NCBI GenBank assembly: GCA_023433515.1
Contig: JAEZCN010000160.1
Coordinates: forward strand, 1-64,000
Origin: Pseudomonadota bacterium
GTDB lineage: Bacteria; Pseudomonadota; Gammaproteobacteria; Steroidobacterales; Steroidobacteraceae
Length of the DNA: 64,000 nt
Reading direction: 5' to 3'
The notes under the pieces were generated by a model. The model ran no database searches. It saw nothing but the letters and a program-made list of their open reading frames with translations, and had not been told where the DNA came from. Both the position numbers and the translations under genes were made by a program. Below, piece by piece: positions 61,913 to 64,000 of this stretch (position 1 is its first letter; every line of letters begins with the position of its first letter).

Positions 61913-63085
61913 TCAGCGCGGCACGAGCCGCCACAACGAAGTGATCTCCGCCGCACGCGCGACATGAAGAGGGTCTGCCTCGTCGGCGGCCCTCGGGTGC
62001 CTCGGCGCCACGTCGTTACGGCCGGCGACCTGCAACTCGGCCGACTCGAACTCCGCGAGCAACTGCTCGCGCGTGCGAAGTCCCAGACGCTCCGCCAGGT
62101 CCGAGATGATCAACCACCCTTCGCCACCGGGCTCGAGATGCTCCGGTAGTTTGGCGAGGAATCCGCGCAACATCCGGCTGTCCGGATCGTAGACGCCGCT
62201 CTCCATCGACGAACTGGGCCGCGCGGGAATCCACGGTGGATTGCAGACCACGAGCACCGCGCGCCCTTCGGGAAACAGATCCGCCTGCACGACCTCGATG
62301 CGACCGGCGAGCCCGAGGCGCTCGACGTTCTCACGGGCACAGGCGAGCGCGCGCGGATCGAGATCGGTCGCGACCACGCGTTCGATGCCGCGCCGCGCGA
62401 GCACCGCGGACAGCACGCCCGTCCCCGTGCCGATGTCGAACGCGGTGCTCGCAGCACCACACGCGGCCGGCAGCGGCGTCATGCTCACGAGGTCCACGTA
62501 TTCACGCCGGATGGGCGCGAACACACCGAAGTGCGGATGGATGCGTCCGCCCGCCTCCGGAATCTCGATGCCTTTTGCGCGCCACTCGTGCGCCGCGATC
62601 GCGCCGAGCAACGCGCGCAGCGGTGTGACCGATGAAGTCGTCGCCGGACCGAACGCGTCGACACAGGCCCGTCGTATATCCGGCGCGCGCCGCAGCGGAA
62701 TGGAGAAGTCGGGCTCGAGCGGGACCAGCAACGCGTTGAGCGTCCGCGCGCGTTGCGCCCTGGCCTGCCGGTACAGATGAAAGGCTTCGGCCGGATCGAC
62801 TTGAGAACCCGACTCCGAACCTCGTCGACCGCGACGCGATCTCCTCTGTCGCCGATCCGCACGCTTCCCCATCGCGGTCAGCATCTGGCGCGCCTCCTGG
62901 AAATCGCCGCGCCACAGCAGTGCCGTTCCCTGGCACGCGAGACCGTAGGCCTCGTCCGCGGTCATCTTCCCGTCGGCGACGACGACGCGCGCCGGCCGCG
63001 GCATTTCACTGAGCGAAAGCCAGCGCGCCTCGAATGCCTTGCCATCTTCTTGCCAATGTAGGGTCGGAACGGGGTCGTCGGTCAC
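61913..63085 (-). CDS. Class I SAM-dependent methyltransferase (NPPW type)
   Basis: This 390-residue methyltransferase starts at the GTG at 63085 (VTDDPVPTLHW); a TTG at 63109 is an alternative. The N-terminal region is a separate helical domain with a basic stretch ([15 protein letters not shown]). The C-terminal Rossmann domain has FDIGTGTGVLSAVLA, VVATDLDPRAL and the catalytic NPPW motif, as in N6-adenine or N5-glutamine methyltransferases (RlmG/PrmC/TrmN6 relatives). Substrate unknown. It is convergent with rluF (13 bp). Confidence 0.75.
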   Translation of the reverse strand: MTDDPVPTLHWQEDGKAFEARWLSLSEMPRPARVVVADGKMTADEAYGLACQGTALLWRGDFQEARQMLTAMGKRADRRQRRSRRGRRGSESGSQVDPAEAFHLYRQARAQRARTLNALLVPLEPDFSIPLRRAPDIRRACVDAFGPATTSSVTPLRALLGAIAAHEWRAKGIEIPEAGGRIHPHFGVFAPIRREYVDLVSMTPLPAACGAASTAFDIGTGTGVLSAVLARRGIERVVATDLDPRALACARENVERLGLAGRIEVVQADLFPEGRAVLVVCNPPWIPARPSSSMESGVYDPDSRMLRGFLAKLPEHLEPGGEGWLIISDLAERLGLRTREQLLAEFESAELQVAGRNDVAPRHPRAADEADPLHVARAAEITSLWRLVPR

Positions 63086-63139
63086 ATGAGACGTATGGCT
63101 TATCGCCAACGTCGGCGCAATAGTTGGAAGCTCCCCGGC

Positions 63140-63325
63140 ATGAACTTGGAGGTCAATGGCTTCTGGGGCCTGCTCGTCCTGATCGCGGACATCTGGGCCA
63201 TCGTCAACATCTTCTCGAGCACCGCGTCCACCGGCCGAAAGGTGCTGTGGACCGTGCTGGTGGTCCTGCTGCCCGTGCTCGGATTCATCATCTGGCTGCT
63301 GCTCGGGCCCAAGAAGGCGAAGTAG
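63140..63325 (+). CDS. Small PLDc_N-type membrane protein
   Basis: This 61-residue protein starts at the ATG at 63140 (MNLEVNGFWG) and has two membrane helices (about 7-27 and 36-56). The pattern ADIWAIVNIFSSTASTGRKVLW...LPVLGFIIWLLLGPKK is typical of the PLDc_N domain, which also occurs alone in small inner-membrane proteins. Function unknown. An upstream in-frame ATG (63086) overlaps the methyltransferase start and is less likely. Confidence 0.75.
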   Translation: MNLEVNGFWGLLVLIADIWAIVNIFSSTASTGRKVLWTVLVVLLPVLGFIIWLLLGPKKAK

Positions 63326-63361
63326 CCCGGGAAGTAGACAGGCCCGGAACAGCTCTGGAAG

Positions 63362-63559
63362 TCAGTCGAAGGAGGAGGTTCGCGCCTTGTCCTCGACGTC
63401 CGTGTGCCGGCAGCGCGGGTCGTCCTTCCAGCGCGCGTTCGCGCGGAACGCGGCGCAACTGCACACCCACTGGGTCTCATGACCCCAGTCGAGCAGTCCG
63501 ATTTCGTATCCGTCCGCGGTGCGGCGCACGTCCACCGCGCCGATGGCTCGCAGGTTCAT
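63362..63559 (-). CDS. Small SWIM-like zinc-finger protein
   Basis: This 65-residue protein has four potential zinc ligands in CxC-n-CxH order (Cys33, Cys35, Cys50, His52: WVCSCAAFR ... RCRHTD), matching the SWIM finger arrangement. The rest is a short beta-rich N-terminal part. SWIM fingers bind nucleic acid or proteins. Its stand-alone form is unusual. It ends 36 bp past the convergent PLDc_N gene. Confidence 0.55.
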   Translation of the reverse strand: MNLRAIGAVDVRRTADGYEIGLLDWGHETQWVCSCAAFRANARWKDDPRCRHTDVEDKARTSSFD

Positions 63560-63630
63560 GACCGCAACTTACGCGGCCAAGCCTCGGGAAAACTTGTCGC
63601 AGTCGGCGTTTCACGCGACGCGGCAATTCC

Positions 63631-63999
63631 CTAGTCGTTACACAAGAGTTCCATCTTGCGGACCGCGAGATCCGCGGCTTCCTGCGTCGTCGCGTCCGCC
63701 AGCTCCTGCTTGGCGGCGTCGCATTTCAGGGCTTCCTGCCGCAGATCGCCATCGACCGCGCGCACGGCCGACGCGTACGAAGGCTCGCAGTGGCCCGCCG
63801 AAACGCGCCGGATGTTGGCCCGCTGACCGACACGTTCGATCGCGACGCAGTCTCCGACCTTGATCTCGCGCTGGTCGGTGACGACGCGCGTCGTCGAGCC
63901 ACTCGGCATCTGCACCGTGTACGCCCAGCCCGTGCGGTCTCCGCCCGCCGCGGCGCCCGCGGCGGTGCCGACCGCGGCACCGGCGATCGCCGTGCCCAT
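63631..63999 (-). CDS. Glycine-zipper envelope protein (5' part probably outside)
   Basis: At least 122 residues. The visible N-terminus is a glycine zipper (AIAGAAVGTAAGAAAGG), as in SlyB/RcsF-like outer-membrane proteins, then a beta domain (YTVQMPSGSTTRVVTDQREIKVGDCVAIERVG) and a helical C-terminal part with two cysteines. The ATG at 63999 is probably internal: the signal sequence and more of the zipper should lie beyond the window. Confidence 0.6.
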   Translation of the reverse strand: MGTAIAGAAVGTAAGAAAGGDRTGWAYTVQMPSGSTTRVVTDQREIKVGDCVAIERVGQRANIRRVSAGHCEPSYASAVRAVDGDLRQEALKCDAAKQELADATTQEAADLAVRKMELLCND

Positions 64000-64000
64000 C

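Noticed and set aside
61913..63085. Assignment of the methyltransferase as RlmG, PrmC or TrmN6
   Set aside because: The NPPW motif is shared by all of these; the N-terminal domain does not settle the choice.

Overview
The window reads as chromosome of a high-G+C gammaproteobacterium. The order bamA-rseP-dxr-cdsA-uppS-frr-pyrH-tsf-rpsB, the succinylase lysine genes next to glnD, and the mix of paralogues suggest the Xanthomonadales/Nevskiales/Steroidobacterales part of the class. That placement is inference from gene order and composition, not from a search.

Region by region. 1-7800 (minus strand) holds outer-membrane and isoprenoid/phospholipid genes (bamA start, rseP, dxr, cdsA, uppS) and translation genes (frr, pyrH, tsf, rpsB). 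8050-13630 (plus) holds map-glnD-dapC-dapD, tightly coupled. 13971-15760 is a DrrAB-type ABC exporter. 15797-30172 is mainly phosphate physiology: pstS, a porin, pstC-pstA-pstB (minus), a PhoU-like DUF47 gene with pit (plus), and phoB-phoR-phoU (minus). dapE, dsbB and small envelope genes are interspersed. 30210-32851 encodes tsaB and a DinG/YoaA-type helicase.

32860-41557 is the most unusual chromosomal block. Three small secreted DUF11-like proteins are followed by a 1996-residue outer-membrane protein. The large protein carries DUF11-like, SdrD-B-like, OmpA-like and Ig-like domains and a long C-terminal beta-barrel. I know of no defined function for this four-gene cassette. 41776-44801 is a polyhydroxyalkanoate cluster (synthase, depolymerase, phasin-like protein). 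It is followed by GTP-dependent PEP carboxykinase, a cyclase-FHA protein, an M28 peptidase, a cupin and dusA.

About 50681-60972 is a mobilizable element of about 10.25 kb integrated in the 5' end of dusA. The evidence is a tyrosine integrase, a PrtN-like protein, MobC and a relaxase, an AbiE toxin-antitoxin pair, flanking att repeats and a displaced dusA 5' fragment. Its cargo includes a small alarmone-hydrolase-like protein, an unknown protein, a PD-(D/E)XK nuclease-like protein, another unknown protein and a Sel1-repeat lipoprotein. The right flank (61138-64000) has an RluF-like pseudouridine synthase, a methyltransferase, and small membrane, zinc-finger-like and envelope proteins.

No tRNA, rRNA, CRISPR array or insertion sequence was recognised.
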